Shown here one piece after another: positions 40,901 to 49,204 of a stretch of 64,000 nucleotides of DNA. This DNA comes from Nipponacmea schrenckii (taxonomy: Eukaryota; Mollusca; Gastropoda; Lottiidae). Where the stretch lies: contig JAUJPP010000005.1 in NCBI GenBank assembly GCA_030562195.1, positions 25,097,106-25,161,105 of the forward strand, in the 5' to 3' direction. Below the pieces are notes generated by a model. That model saw only the letters and a program-made list of their open reading frames with translations, was not told where the DNA came from and ran no database searches. The first letter of the stretch is position 1, and each line of letters opens with the position of its first letter. Position numbers and translations under genes: made by a program.

Positions 40901-41434
40901 GTATTGTTGATTATAAATTCAAAAGGATTGCACCAGTTTCTGCCTTGTTTACAGTTCCAGAACAAATCCTCTCCAAAAAAACAAACAGTGGTTCGTTATT
41001 TAAAAGAAAGACACAATAAAGTGTTTATTTTGGAATTAAGTGACGATGAGAAGTCTGATATAAGCGATATCCAAACATTATTAGACTTAGACAATGTTAT
41101 TCAATTGAATGACGGAAGGGCCGATGATTCCATCAAACATATATTAAATCTTCTTAAAGATCAAGATTTAGGAAATCAGACGTTTTCAAAGATATTGGAG
41201 GCTCAAACGTCTTTAGATGATGGTTATTATTCAGGAGATAAATTTCCTCAGCCAATCAAAACATTTATCCCGCCAGAATTGGTGTCTGCTGACAGTGAAG
41301 GCAGTATCAATGATAGACTTGCCGCCATTAATAAAAGATGTTCAAAACATTATTGTGAAGATGGTGTTTATGAAGTGGATTATTTGGGAGCTAGTTTTAC
41401 TGTTCATCAAGCTGCCGATTCGTTAAGTGTCTGA
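16884..41434 (+). CDS. IL-17-receptor-like type I membrane protein (11 exons)
   Basis: Assembled exons: 16884-16991, 23756-23837, 24473-24577, 24840-24979, 25903-26026, 28704-28885, 30026-30080, 30675-30706, 30908-31085, 39870-39950, 40668-41434. All introns are GT-AG, all phases join and the sum is 1854 nt (617 residues). Residues 1-20 look like a signal peptide. The ectodomain (21-308) is cysteine-bearing, with N-X-S/T sites at N107, N118 and N136. It has two IL-17R-type fibronectin-III-like parts, the first opening PGTPTDLKVER and IDITWKPS. Residues 309-330 form a membrane helix, followed by YRR. The 287-residue tail contains KKKILLNF, WWATKIQKGARSLFIVKVVS and FGVLLIIN, laid out like the strands and helix of a SEFIR domain, which binds Act1-type adaptors in known IL-17 receptors. 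The usual YS.D and VVCS motifs are absent. Family call is likely but not certain; a generic cytokine receptor is the alternative. Confidence 0.72.
18998..19115. repeat. 36-bp tandem repeat, about 3 copies
   Basis: TGTATATTTCAATGTTTTCA followed by TATAACCATACGACCA is repeated three times in intron 1, then decays. Confidence 0.85.
19230..19960. repeat. Degenerate AT-rich minisatellite
   Basis: Roughly 20 diverged units of about 30-40 bp built on TTTTACATGACACTAGATAC and TTGTATATA lie in intron 1. Unit length and sequence vary, indicating an old array. Confidence 0.85.
21400..21900 (+). repeat. Helitron-like core repeats without a clear 5' end
   Basis: Three or so units containing TATGAATTATTGCC, TTCTTGATGGATTTTGAT and TTTGTAATCACTCAAGGATG, the same core as in the elements at 29416 and 36827. 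Intron 1. Confidence 0.7.
22108..22810 (+). mobile_element. Helitron-like (Helentron/DINE-type) non-autonomous element
   Basis: Starts TTTATACGCCCGCAT, followed by a CCGTCCGTCGGTCCATCCGT tract and then core repeats (GCTTGTGAACGC, GAGACTACAGTTTTCATC, GATGAACGGTTTTTGAGTT). It ends near GTGGGCGTAT at 22793. The inverted subterminal words (ATACGCCC and GGGCGTAT) and tandem-repeat core fit non-autonomous Helitron-like elements described in molluscs and flies. Intron 1. Confidence 0.65.
23756..23837 (+). CDS. Receptor exon 2
   Basis: 82 nt after TTTCAG, ending phase 1 before GTAAGA. Codes 27 residues with two cysteines and a proline-rich end (HPKLPP) that leads into the first fibronectin-like domain. 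Confidence 0.65.
23850..24235. mobile_element. Foldback MITE in intron 2
   Basis: Long imperfect inverted repeat: GGCTTATTAATTTTATTCTG near 23899 pairs with GAAATTAATCGCC / CGCGAAGCCAGAATGAAATT near 24137. Outer parts CTGGTTTTCCATAACGCG and (inverted) TTGGTTTCGGATAGATAGCG also pair. It is richer in CG dinucleotides than its surroundings. No coding capacity. Confidence 0.5.
24215..24472 (+). repeat. Decayed tandem copies of the exon 3 acceptor and exon start
   Basis: Upstream of exon 3 the intron carries partial copies of its beginning. 24346-24385 (TTTACAG, then TAGATATAGAGATCTACC and ACACCAACTGATCT) is nearly the exon start with its own acceptor. Weaker copies lie at about 24270-24310 and 24218-24260. 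The true exon 3 reads GGATATAGAGATCTACCAGG. Confidence 0.7.
24473..24577 (+). CDS. Receptor exon 3: start of first fibronectin-like domain
   Basis: 105 nt, phase 1 in and out. Contains PGTPTDLKVER and IDITWKPS, the first two strands typical of an IL-17R ectodomain. The donor GTTTGT is weak but fits the frame. Confidence 0.65.
24840..24979 (+). CDS. Receptor exon 4
   Basis: 140 nt, phase 1 in, phase 0 out, before GTAAGT. Codes LFMEVWDVND and a CHDRWYT segment; holds all three ectodomain glycosylation sequons (N107, N118, N136). Confidence 0.68.
25903..26026 (+). CDS. Receptor exon 5
   Basis: 124 nt after a TTTTTTTTTCAG acceptor, ending phase 1 before GTGAGT. Codes CHFFFDKWLFIF, like the conserved C-x-F-x-F-x-x-x-W-x-F-x-F pattern in IL-17R domain 1, and a third region with one cysteine. 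Confidence 0.68.
27614..28081. mobile_element. Harbinger-type MITE with GCGATTA-rich interior
   Basis: A 468-bp element in intron 5 with TIRs AGGCCAAATTCCAC and GTGGAATTTGGCCT, flanked by TTA on each side (27611-27613 and 28082-28084). A TTA duplication fits PIF/Harbinger. Inside, GCGATTA or its complement TAATCGC, or close variants, recur about 15 times. The open frames across it are not genes. Confidence 0.8.
28704..28885 (+). CDS. Receptor exon 6: second ectodomain module
   Basis: 182 nt, phase 1 in, phase 0 out. Contains EILIRFEPDP, HILLWCEEG and two further cysteines. A stronger-looking donor (GTAAGG at 28881) lies 5 nt earlier, but using it puts a stop in the next exon, so GTTTGT at 28886 is chosen. 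Confidence 0.65.
29416..30000 (+). mobile_element. Helitron-like non-autonomous element in intron 6
   Basis: Begins TTTTTATACGCCCACATGTG, itself a short palindrome, then CCGTCCGTCTGTC, then three to four core units (TTGATGAATTTGG, TTTGTAATCACTGAAGGATA, GAGTTATTGCCCTTGTTCTT). The 3' hairpin end is not clear. Confidence 0.65.
30026..30080 (+). CDS. Receptor exon 7
   Basis: 55 nt, phase 0 in, phase 1 out before GTGACC. Codes ICPQGEDSITQMFKVFIP, the end of the structured ectodomain. Confidence 0.6.
30675..30706 (+). CDS. Receptor exon 8: 32-nt microexon
   Basis: Lies between TTTTTTTCAG and GTAAGT. It is needed to bring phase 1 of exon 7 to phase 0 of exon 9; direct joining of 7 to 9 meets a stop at once. 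Codes about 11 residues (LTFSSYQNPS after a split Asp) of the stalk. Confidence 0.6.
30908..31085 (+). CDS. Receptor exon 9: stalk and membrane helix
   Basis: 178 nt, ending phase 1 before GTAGGT. A Ser/Thr-rich stalk (PSTTESESSNT) is followed by a 22-residue hydrophobic helix (YIIWIVLGSLTLFSLIVSLV) and the YRR stop-transfer signal. Confidence 0.75.
31106..31257. mobile_element. 152-bp MITE next to the exon 9 donor
   Basis: TIRs GGACCTTATTCTGCAAAA and (inverted from the right end) GGACCTTATTCTTGAAAA. It starts only 20 bp inside intron 9. Target duplication is unclear. Confidence 0.6.
33023..33494. mobile_element. TTAA-flanked MITE family M1, copy 2
   Basis: 472 bp, ends AGGGGCACAATCTTGATT and (inverted) AGGGGCACAGGCTTGATT, exact TTAA on both sides (33019-33022, 33495-33498). 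The most complete copy. Intron 9. Confidence 0.82.
33880..36480 (-). mobile_element. Degraded CR1-like LINE in intron 9
   Basis: Minus-strand ORF2 remains in order: endonuclease start with LNCRSLCNKTDKLHEF and WLKD (36418-36074), GDLNLH endonuclease motif (35977-35777), palm entry with CELDPIPTPFVKAC (34928-34674), reverse transcriptase with LDLSAAFDTTD, FKSYLSNR and YGVPHGSVLG (34572-34222), and C-terminal YGKRALSFAAPNLWNNLP (34100-33930). The catalytic FADD block after GSVLG is deleted. Opposite in direction to the host gene. No RNase H; CR1/L2-like clade is the best fit. Confidence 0.85.
36827..39010 (+). mobile_element. Long Helitron-like element with about a dozen 160-bp core repeats
   Basis: Starts TTTTTTATACGCCCACAT, then a (CCGT)n tract at 36881-36935. 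The core has about 12 units of about 160 bp marked by GTTATTGCCCTTGTTCTTGA, TTTTAGCTTGTAAACACTCT and TTTGATGAAACTTGG. It ends GTGGGCGTATATTACC with hairpin CTTGCCTGGCAAG (38981-38993) and CTATCTTAATT. Subterminal inverted words plus a 3' hairpin match DINE-1/pearl/HINE-type elements. All open frames inside follow the repeat unit and are not genes. Intron 9. Confidence 0.78.
39870..39950 (+). CDS. Receptor exon 10: start of SEFIR-like region
   Basis: 81 nt, phase 1 both sides, between TTTAATAG and GTAAGT. Two cysteines just under the membrane (CPC), then KKKILLNFETF, placed where SEFIR strand A would be. Confidence 0.62.
40668..41434 (+). CDS. Receptor exon 11: SEFIR-like core and C-terminal tail
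   Basis: 767 nt, phase 1 in, ending TGA. WWATKIQKGARSLFIVKVVS resembles SEFIR helix C and strand D (W-x-x-x-x-I-x-x-A-x-x-V-I-V-V-x-S). FGVLLIIN and KVFILELSDD look like later strands. The tail holds a DDGYYSGD segment and a final HQAADSLSV. The upstream ATG at 40601 is intronic. Confidence 0.72.
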
Positions 41435-41442
41435 ATTTGGTA

Positions 41443-41448
41443 AATAAA
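41443..41448 (+). promoter_or_regulatory. Polyadenylation signal AATAAA
   Basis: AATAAA begins 9 nt after the receptor stop codon, which would give a very short 3' UTR. Confidence 0.5.
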
Positions 41449-41449
41449 A

Positions 41450-44400
41450 TATTAGTTGTATTAATATAGACGTACAGTCAGATATCGCTGGCCACTAAAC
41501 TATTGGGAAATCTCAAGGAAATCTATTGACGTGTGTTGTGATTCCTGCTTTTGCTCTTGTTTCGAACATTTAGCTTATAGAACAGGTGTAAATAATTGCC
41601 AACCATAGCCGAATAATAACTATCATTATTAATCATTTCACAATGCGTGACTTTTAACACTTAACTGAATACGATGAAAACTATTTTAAGGTATTCAGAA
41701 TCTCGATAATATCACGGACAAAAAGAGGGTAAAATTATATTCCTGATACAACGAGTGTGTATTTCATTTTGTCAAGCAAGATCAATGTCACAGTATGACA
41801 GACATAATAATTATTATTGTTTTATCTGTTCACATGACAAGAAATGACTTAATTCAAGCATTTTTGACAGGACCTAACCTCTTACATTGCCAGTTGCCAA
41901 TCATAATTTATACTACCTTTGAAAGTTCATTCATTTATAATGAATTTCATTTGTTTTACTTAATATTCCTTCATTTCCACGTGAGTGTCATGACTTGTAA
42001 CGGATTCGTATTTTGTCGTCGGCTTTGTGAATGTGTGACTTGTGAAACGGTTTATTTTTATTGATACTTTATAGGGTATGACGAATATACCTCATCATAC
42101 AGATTTAATTTCATTTAGAAAATAAGAAAAAAAGAAGTGATGAGAATGGATTTACTTTAGTCAGGCCTTCGTGAAAACCCTTGACGTTTAACGTCATTTA
42201 TATTTCCTGTCCGTGATTCACAGTTCCTGTACTTTTATGGACCGTGGATCTAAATAATGTTTTGACTGCGGAGGATTACGCTCCCTAAAAGGGTCGATGA
42301 GATTTCGACGAAAGTAAAGTTGGGAGTTGAATTGTGTGTTCAGCTTCTTGGTAAATACAATCATAATGGTGGATAGGTAAATGACTATCTATATTAATAA
42401 TGAGTTCAAAGTCAGCCACTTGTTCTCTATGAAAGGGCACCATGACCAGCCAACGTCTTAAGTGCGTCTCGCTCTGATAATAAGAGTGATGATTGGTATA
42501 AGCCCGAGTACCATGACTTTTGTACGTTTGATCAAGTGTATTTAAATGCCCCAATGACACCGGAAACCAGATTTGTTTTTGGAATAAATTGAAATAACCA
42601 ACACACTCCAAAATTTAGTTGAAAACTGTTACAAACCGTTTATAACCTGTGAGAATTTCAACAGCACTTCAAAATTGCATCAAATATGGCTGGACAGACA
42701 AACTCACCGTTATTCCCAGAGGGTCGTTCTCCGATTCCGTTCTAGTTTAGTGATTTATCAGTACCACAGGCAACAAATTAACAATTATTTTGGTATTGGC
42801 ATTTTTTTACTGAATTATGTTTGGCTCTGTAACACTTTGACAATAGGTTTTATTTGTGTTATATTGTTTTAAATTTACAAATGAATCTAAATATTGTACA
42901 TCTTTGTGTGGTTCATTATTATAATCGTATTTTATAATATATTTGATTTGATAATTAATGCCAGGTTGTTTATAGAACAAACTCTTACATGGTTTAGTTC
43001 ACATTATGATTCAATAATCACAATCATTTACAAACAATATTGGAACTAATAAGGTGCTTTTACGATATATATTAAGTCTTAGAAATAGAAATTACGAAGA
43101 AAGTTATTTTTATTAGGGCATTCATGTTTAATGGCCAGTAATAATGTTAATAAGTATGTCAATTTATGCTTACATGTTTTTTTGTTTTTATTCTTTTGGT
43201 TTTTTTGTTTTCTTTTTTTTTTTTTTTTTTTTTTTGATTAAAATTTAATTATATTTATACTTCAATTAGCTTCGTGTAAAATCAGCCCTTGTTCCCAATT
43301 CATGTTCTATCATATAAGATAAACTGAATACCTGACTTGGTCATTTCCAAAATATTGGTGTTTATAAACAGTGTTTCATTCATATTAGCTAATGATTGGT
43401 TTGTGAACGTTAATCCAATCTGAGACGTCTTGGAATAGTTATAAAGTGTTCGAAACATTAGAACATGTAAATCCGTTTTTTAGAAACATCGAACCTTTTC
43501 GAAAAGGCTCTTGCTCGCCATACTGTAGATTTTGGGTTCTGTTCGAATTTCAAGAAAACACTGAAGCTGGAGAAAGTTACATAAAAAAGCCTTTTTATTT
43601 TCTTTCTACAGTTAATGCTAAAAGGGCAGTAATTCTTTTTTAGAAATATGAAAGAACACAAATAAATAGTTACTAAAACGATTCAGTTTTGAATTTTGCA
43701 AGTAATCTCCCTTTACTACGGTGGCTTACATACGACACCTTAGTGGAAAATAAAGTTTTTAAAAAAACGTTACCGGACTTTTCACATAATTTTCACCTAT
43801 GTGAAAAGTGAAGTTTTTAATTTAAAATTATTTTCCATCGTACTTGATATAAAATATATATTTTTTTGGGTGTGTTCTATTTTCTCCGTGGAAGATAGTC
43901 CACCTTACCAGGAGAATATTAATTTTCGTTTATCTTCATTGAACCAGTGTAAGTGTGGGCTGGTTACTAATTAGAATTAATTGACTTGATGTTGTGATCA
44001 TCTTAATAGATTATTAGTTAGAAGGAAGCTCTGGGCATACAAATTGTTACTAGTATTACAATTATCGACAACATTATCTCATCGATTTTCATCGATTTTG
44101 TCTTTAGGCCACCTAATTTTATAGAACATCTGTAAACCTTTTAGAAAATATTCATCTACCAAAGTAAAATTGAGTACAATATACATTTGACTCAATGTCG
44201 TTGTAGCACACATAGCATAGAATGGGTTCTGCGCCGTGCTGCTTCAGCTAAGTCCCTTTACCGCCTGATTTCCTTCTCTATCATGCCTAACATAATAATT
44301 GAAGGTCTCGATGAAGTATCAAGTTACTGTAACTTATAACGAAAGATAAATTTCGTCTCCCAATTAAACATTTCTGCTTCAATCATTATTGCTTTCTAAA

Positions 44401-44580
44401 TCTTTAGATGAATGGTGGGCAGCTGTATTGTCACCACATTTGAATAAAATAACACATAATAAAATGGTAATTATACCTCACTGTATGACGTAAACTTCCG
44501 GTCACATGAGATGCAGCACGCGCGCTTTCAATCTCGTTGCATGTCACTTTCGAATGTCTCTCTACTGTCTGAATTTCTAA
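41450..44580. other. Intergenic DNA, nothing recognised
   Basis: AT-rich, with a long T tract at about 43205-43236. Open frames at 42285-42611 (minus) and 41795-42064 (plus) show no known motif and no splice or repeat support. Confidence 0.4.
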
Positions 44581-44582
44581 TT

Positions 44583-45700
44583 TTTATACACCCACATGGA
44601 AATGTGAACGTATACTGTCGTCGCCCCTGTCCGTCCGCCCGTCGGTCCGTCCGTCCTTCGGTCCGTCCACATTTGTTGTATCCGCAATACAGGCTACAGT
44701 TTTTATCCGATTTTAATTTAAATTGGTATACATGTATATATTGATGATATCTCGGTCAAGTTCGAAAATGGAAATTATCGCATGAACGGTTTTAGAGTTA
44801 TTGCCCTTGACTTAGTAAAAACGCGTCAAATTTAGGTTGTATCCACAATACAGGCTACAGTTTTTATCCGATCTTAATGAAACTTGGTATACATGTATAT
44901 ATTAAGGATATCTCAGTCACATTCGAAAATGGATTTTATCGAATGAACAGATTTTGAGTTATTGCCCTTGACTTAATAAAAACGCGTCAAATTTGGGTTG
45001 TATCCACAATAGAGGCTACAGTTTTTATCCGATCTTAATGAAACTTGGTAGACATGTATATATTAAGGCTATCTCGGTCAAAATCGAAAATGAAAATTTT
45101 CGCATGAACGGTTTTTGAGTAATTACCCTTGACTTAGTAAACACGCGTCAAATTTGGGTTGTATCCACAATAGAAGCTCCAGTTTTTATCCAATCTTAAT
45201 GAAACTTGGTATACATGTATATATTGATAAAATCTCGGTCAAGTTCGAAAATGGAAATTATGGCATGAACAGTTTTTGATTTATTGCCCTTGACTTAGTA
45301 AAAAACGTGTCAAATTTGGGTTGTATCCACAATAGAGGCTACAGTTTTTATCCGATCTTAATGAAACTTGGTATACATGTATATATTAAGGATATCTCAG
45401 TCAAATTCGAAAATGGATTTTATCGAATGAACAGATTTTGAGTTATTGCCCTTGACTTAATAAAAGCAATATGAATGTGATGTATACTACCGTTGCCTCT
45501 GTCCATCTGTCGGTCTGCCCTTGAATGTCTGTCCTTGACATAGTAAAAAAAATATGAATGTATATTAGGTCCACCCCTCTGTCCCTCCGTCCGTCCGTTT
45601 CGGCTTGTTTGGATGTATATTACGGTTGCCCCTATCTTTGACAGTCTACACTTGACGTACCTAAAACCATTCAATTTCGGGTTGTAAACTATGGCGGCTG
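44583..45700 (+). mobile_element. Helitron-like element with about six 160-bp core repeats
   Basis: Starts TTTTTATACACCCACATGG, then a CCGTCCGTCCTTCGGTCCGT tract. The core units carry TATCCACAATAGAGGCTACA, TTTTATCCGATCTTAATGAA and ACATGTATATATTAAGG, recurring about every 160 bp. The 3' end is degraded after a second CCGTCCGT-rich stretch at 45480-45660. Confidence 0.72.
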
Positions 45701-46011
45701 ATTAGGCCCACAAATTTAACTTCGTTCGTTCCGTGCATTCATCTAACCTTCATTCATCTAACCAAGTAATACCATACTTTGTAACGATGATCATCTTTGT
45801 ATATTTCGTGCAATCAAGAAGTTTAATTGGATGAAATGTTTCAATATATTTCTCAAATGAAGTAATACGGTTTAAGGAATACGAAACACGGAATTACATT
45901 CTTAAATTAATCATAGCAACCACCAAGAAGACGTCGCTAGATGGCGCTGTAGTAGGAACAATAACTTCTCCCTACGGGCAAATTCAGTTCTTTTTTTTAC
46001 GACAATCTTTT

Positions 46012-46700
46012 TATAAGCCCACATAATAATGTGGTGGTATATTGTCGTCACCCATGTCCATCGGTCCGTCCGTCCACAATTGGCTTTTGAACGCGATAGA
46101 GACTACAGTTTTCATCGGATTTGAATGAAACTTGCTGTGATCATATTGATGTGATCTAAACAGCCCTCAGAAATATTCAAGCTCTGAGAAAATCGCAAAA
46201 TACCTTGAAATATGCCTCAAACAAAAAATTTCACTTTTCATTTTTTTCCATGCTGTACGCGGCTGGTCTTCAGTCAGTCTGAAAATTGTGTGTCCTGTTG
46301 ACAAAGTCTACAATTGAAAAATGCGTTGTAGTCTGTTTATATAGATGACCGCTATTGCACGACGGGAAGGATAACTCTTTGATTATCAAGACGAACCAAT
46401 ATGGTGGGACGTTCGTAATTTCTTAAGTCATTATGCTTTTTCAAACACGGATAATTATGGATACACATGGATTTGAAGGCTCAAATTTCAAAGGTAAGCT
46501 CTGTAGACTATTTCTGATTAGCTAACCAAAAGATTTCATGTGTTTGAGGCTGTCGGATGATTGTCTGAAACAAATAAAGCCTGGGCCCCTTTAAATTGGC
46601 GATTTCTCGATGAACGGTTTTTGAGTTATTGAACTTGATTTAGTCAAAACAGGTCAAAATTGGCTTGTGAACGCGATAGAGACTACAGTTTTGATTTTCA
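46012..46700 (+). mobile_element. Helitron-like element interrupted by MITE M1
   Basis: 5' end TTTTTATAAGCCCACATAAT, CCGTCCGTCC tract and first core unit (GAGACTACAGTTTTCATCGG) up to 46157. The core resumes at about 46596 (GATTTCTCGATGAACGGTTT, CTTGTGAACGCGATAGAG). Confidence 0.65.
46157..46590. mobile_element. MITE family M1, copy 3 (left end lost)
   Basis: Matches 33070-33494 through CAGAAATATTCAAGCTC, GTGCTGTACGCGGCTGG equivalents and the right TIR, ending GGGCCCCT followed by TTAA. It lies inside a Helitron-like element. Confidence 0.75.
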
Positions 46701-47370
46701 CGATTTAATTTTGATGCAAGCAATGTCTCGGACAAATCTTTCATTATTTTTTCTTATAGGTAATGATACAAAAATTATTTTGCTCACTTTGTAAAAAGCA
46801 CATCAAAATATTTTAATTTTATTTAATATCTAACAATCTATTTTTTATAATACCAATTGACGAAATAGACCACTCCTCAATAAGTTCAATATAGCATTCT
46901 TCACAAATATAACGTTAGATGACAGACTTGACCTTGTTACTGCATGTTTCGAACTTGAAATATTATGTTTACGGCAAATATAGATTTTCAATTTCTATAG
47001 ACGTAAAATTTAATACACTATGTGTCAAATACCTCTTGCATATAAATATGAACTATTTTTGCCATTTGTCATCATTATCAAACTGTGTATGGGCATATTC
47101 GCATGCTTGGACGTGCCTGTCTTATTATGAATAAGTCAACAATATTTCAAATGGAAAACGCCCACATATATGATTTATTTATCGGAGACTAATACCTCAA
47201 TGAAATGTAGCCCCAGAGTCCCTTTTGCATTATTGAGGCCTACAAGTCTGCAATAGCTTTGTGTAGAGTACCAGGATATTAAAAAAAAATCGCAAACGAT
47301 ATTAACAACAGGTTCTTTCTTCAAACTGACATTATCGATGAAAACTGCACCCTTTATCGCGTAGACACGC
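46700..47370. other. No recognised feature
   Basis: AT-rich sequence between repeat fragments. Open frames lack motifs. Confidence 0.35.
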
Positions 47371-47375
47371 AATTG

Positions 47376-47445
47376 TGAATGGACGGACCGACGGACGGAC
47401 AGGCGTGACGACAATATACGACCACATTATAATGTTGGGGTAGGC
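47376..47445 (-). mobile_element. Inverted 5' end of a Helitron-like element
   Basis: On the minus strand this reads ACATTATAATGTGGTCGTAT, TGTCGTCACGCC and TGTCCGTCCGTCGGTCCGTC, the first 70 bp of the family. No core repeats follow in this orientation. Confidence 0.6.
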
Positions 47446-47700
47446 AGAAGACTGTATTTCTTTAAATGGTCTTACAGGGAGTAGCGCCCCTACCTCTTTA
47501 TTTGTTGTAGACACAATAGAAGCTACAATCTTCAACAGATTTTAATGAAACTTATTGTGAACATAGGATTGATAAGACGGTAGTCAAGTTTGAATTTGAT
47601 GACTTTTTTTAACCAATGATTTTTTAGTTATTGCCCTGACTTTGTAAAATAGCGTCAGAAAATTTTGTGGATGAAAAAGAAGCTACAATTTTGTAATATA

Positions 47701-48899
47701 TACTGAACATCATTGAAAACGCACCACATGTAAATTTTGAAATAAAGCAATAGAATCTTTTGGAAATGGAAAATTAATGGTGGGAATTGTGATAATAACA
47801 CAGTAGATCGTAAATAACGCTCTACAGTAAAAAACGGATCGTTCGAACACATCATCGAACACATCACATGAAAACAACAAAATTCATGCACATCATACAC
47901 GAAGGACACAAATTGCATGCAGAAAGCATGCTGTTCAGGGGTATAAATGACCTTCGGCACAAAACCGTTCACATTTTCGCAGTACTTTCGTAAGTAAAGT
48001 TTTTTCGCCATGCCAAGATTGTCACCAGAGGAACGAGAACGGGCCTTGGGTATGTTGCAGGTCGGAGCTTCAAGCAGAAACATTGCACGACGATTTGGGT
48101 GTCATCATTCGACCATTCTGAGGCTTGCTAACAGATACCAACAAACAGGAACCAGCAGGGACCGGCAACGCCCAGGTCAGGCACGTGGTACCACCCCTCG
48201 TCAAGATCGAGACATTGTACGGCGCCATATTCGGGATCGAACCTTGCCCGCTGCCAGAACCGCCAACAATGTCCAGGGTCGACGTGGTTTGATCAGCGCT
48301 TCCACCGTCCGACGCCGTCTCCGTGCGGCAGGGTTACGTTGTCGACGCCCTTACGTTGGACCCATCCTGACTGACAGGCATCGCCATGAACGCCGACACA
48401 TTTCAACAAGACAATGCACGAGCCCACACTGCACGTGTTTCGATACAGTATCTGGCTAACAACAACATTCCTCTACTTCATTGGCCTGCATTGTCACCAG
48501 ATTTGTCACCCATCGAACACTTGTGGGATTACATCGGCCAACGCCTCGCAGTTCGTCCGCAGATCAACAACCTTGGGGAACTCGACAATGCCTTGCAGCA
48601 AGAGTGGAATGCAGTGCCTCAGGACTTTATTCAGAGACTTATCCGTTCAATGAGGAGACGTTGCACAGCTTGTGTTGCTGCTAACGGCGGTCATACACGC
48701 TACTGACTTTCCATTTTGACCCCATCTTTATTTCATTGTCAGCTGCATTAAATCTTCACTGTTTTGCTTGATTGTTTTTTGCTTCTGTTCTTTATCAAAC
48801 ATTGGTCTACACAAATATGTAAAATTTACATAGATTGCTCATTTCTGCTCTTAGAAATCCACAATTTTAGGGGTGGTGCGTTTTCAATGATGTTCAGTA
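47701..48899 (+). mobile_element. Tc1/mariner-type DNA transposon, internally deleted
   Basis: 1199 bp with perfect 27-bp TIRs (TACTGAACATCATTGAAAAC plus seven more bases, and their reverse complement) and TA on both sides, the Tc1/mariner target site. It carries a transposase gene missing its middle. Perfect ends suggest recent movement, necessarily with enzyme from another copy. Confidence 0.92.
48010..48706 (+). pseudogene. Tc1-like transposase, central deletion
   Basis: The first frame (ATG at 48010) has a paired-like N-terminal helix-turn-helix (ERERALGMLQVGASSRNIAR, then HHSTILRLANRYQ) and a basic GRPR-like linker, up to LTDRHRHE. At 48383-48386 it jumps frame into FQQDNARAHTA and SPDLSPIEHLWD, the second Asp and the Glu, 34 residues apart (DD34E). 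The segment with the first catalytic Asp (FSDES-type motif) is absent, an estimated loss of about 100 codons. A full family member has about 340 residues. It cannot cut DNA, but the N-terminal part might still bind TIRs. Confidence 0.9.
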
Positions 48900-49204
48900 T
48901 ATTTGATGAAACTCGGTATGAGTATTGAAATAAATAAGATGGTTGTCAAGTTTGAATTTGACGATTTTCCATGAATAGTTTTTGAGTCTTTGCCCTCGAC
49001 TTCAATATTCAGTGAATTTTTTTTAGTTATTGCTCAATTTATTATTCAAATTCAATTCTGCTAGTGGGCGTATGTTACCTTGCCTGGCAAGGTATCTTTA
49101 GTTTCCTAGTAAGTTGGTAAATTTAAAAATTGTAAGTATTTCATAAGACTAGAAGATTATACTACACCTATTACGGTGATTGAAAAATTTTAGTCGCCTA
49201 TTTT

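Larger units (their letters stand above)
47500..49105 (+). mobile_element. Helitron-like element split by a Tc1-like element
   Basis: Core repeat (GACACAATAGAAGCTACAAT, GATTTTAATGAAACTTATTG, GTTATTGCCCTGACTTTG) up to 47698, then again from 48902 (TTTGATGAAACTCGGTATGA). It ends GTGGGCGTATGTTACC with hairpin CCTTGCCTGGCAAGG (49078-49092) and TATCTTTAG. Confidence 0.7.

Noticed and set aside
42285..42611. Minus-strand 108-codon frame
   Set aside because: No recognisable motif, no splice or repeat support; length is possible by chance.
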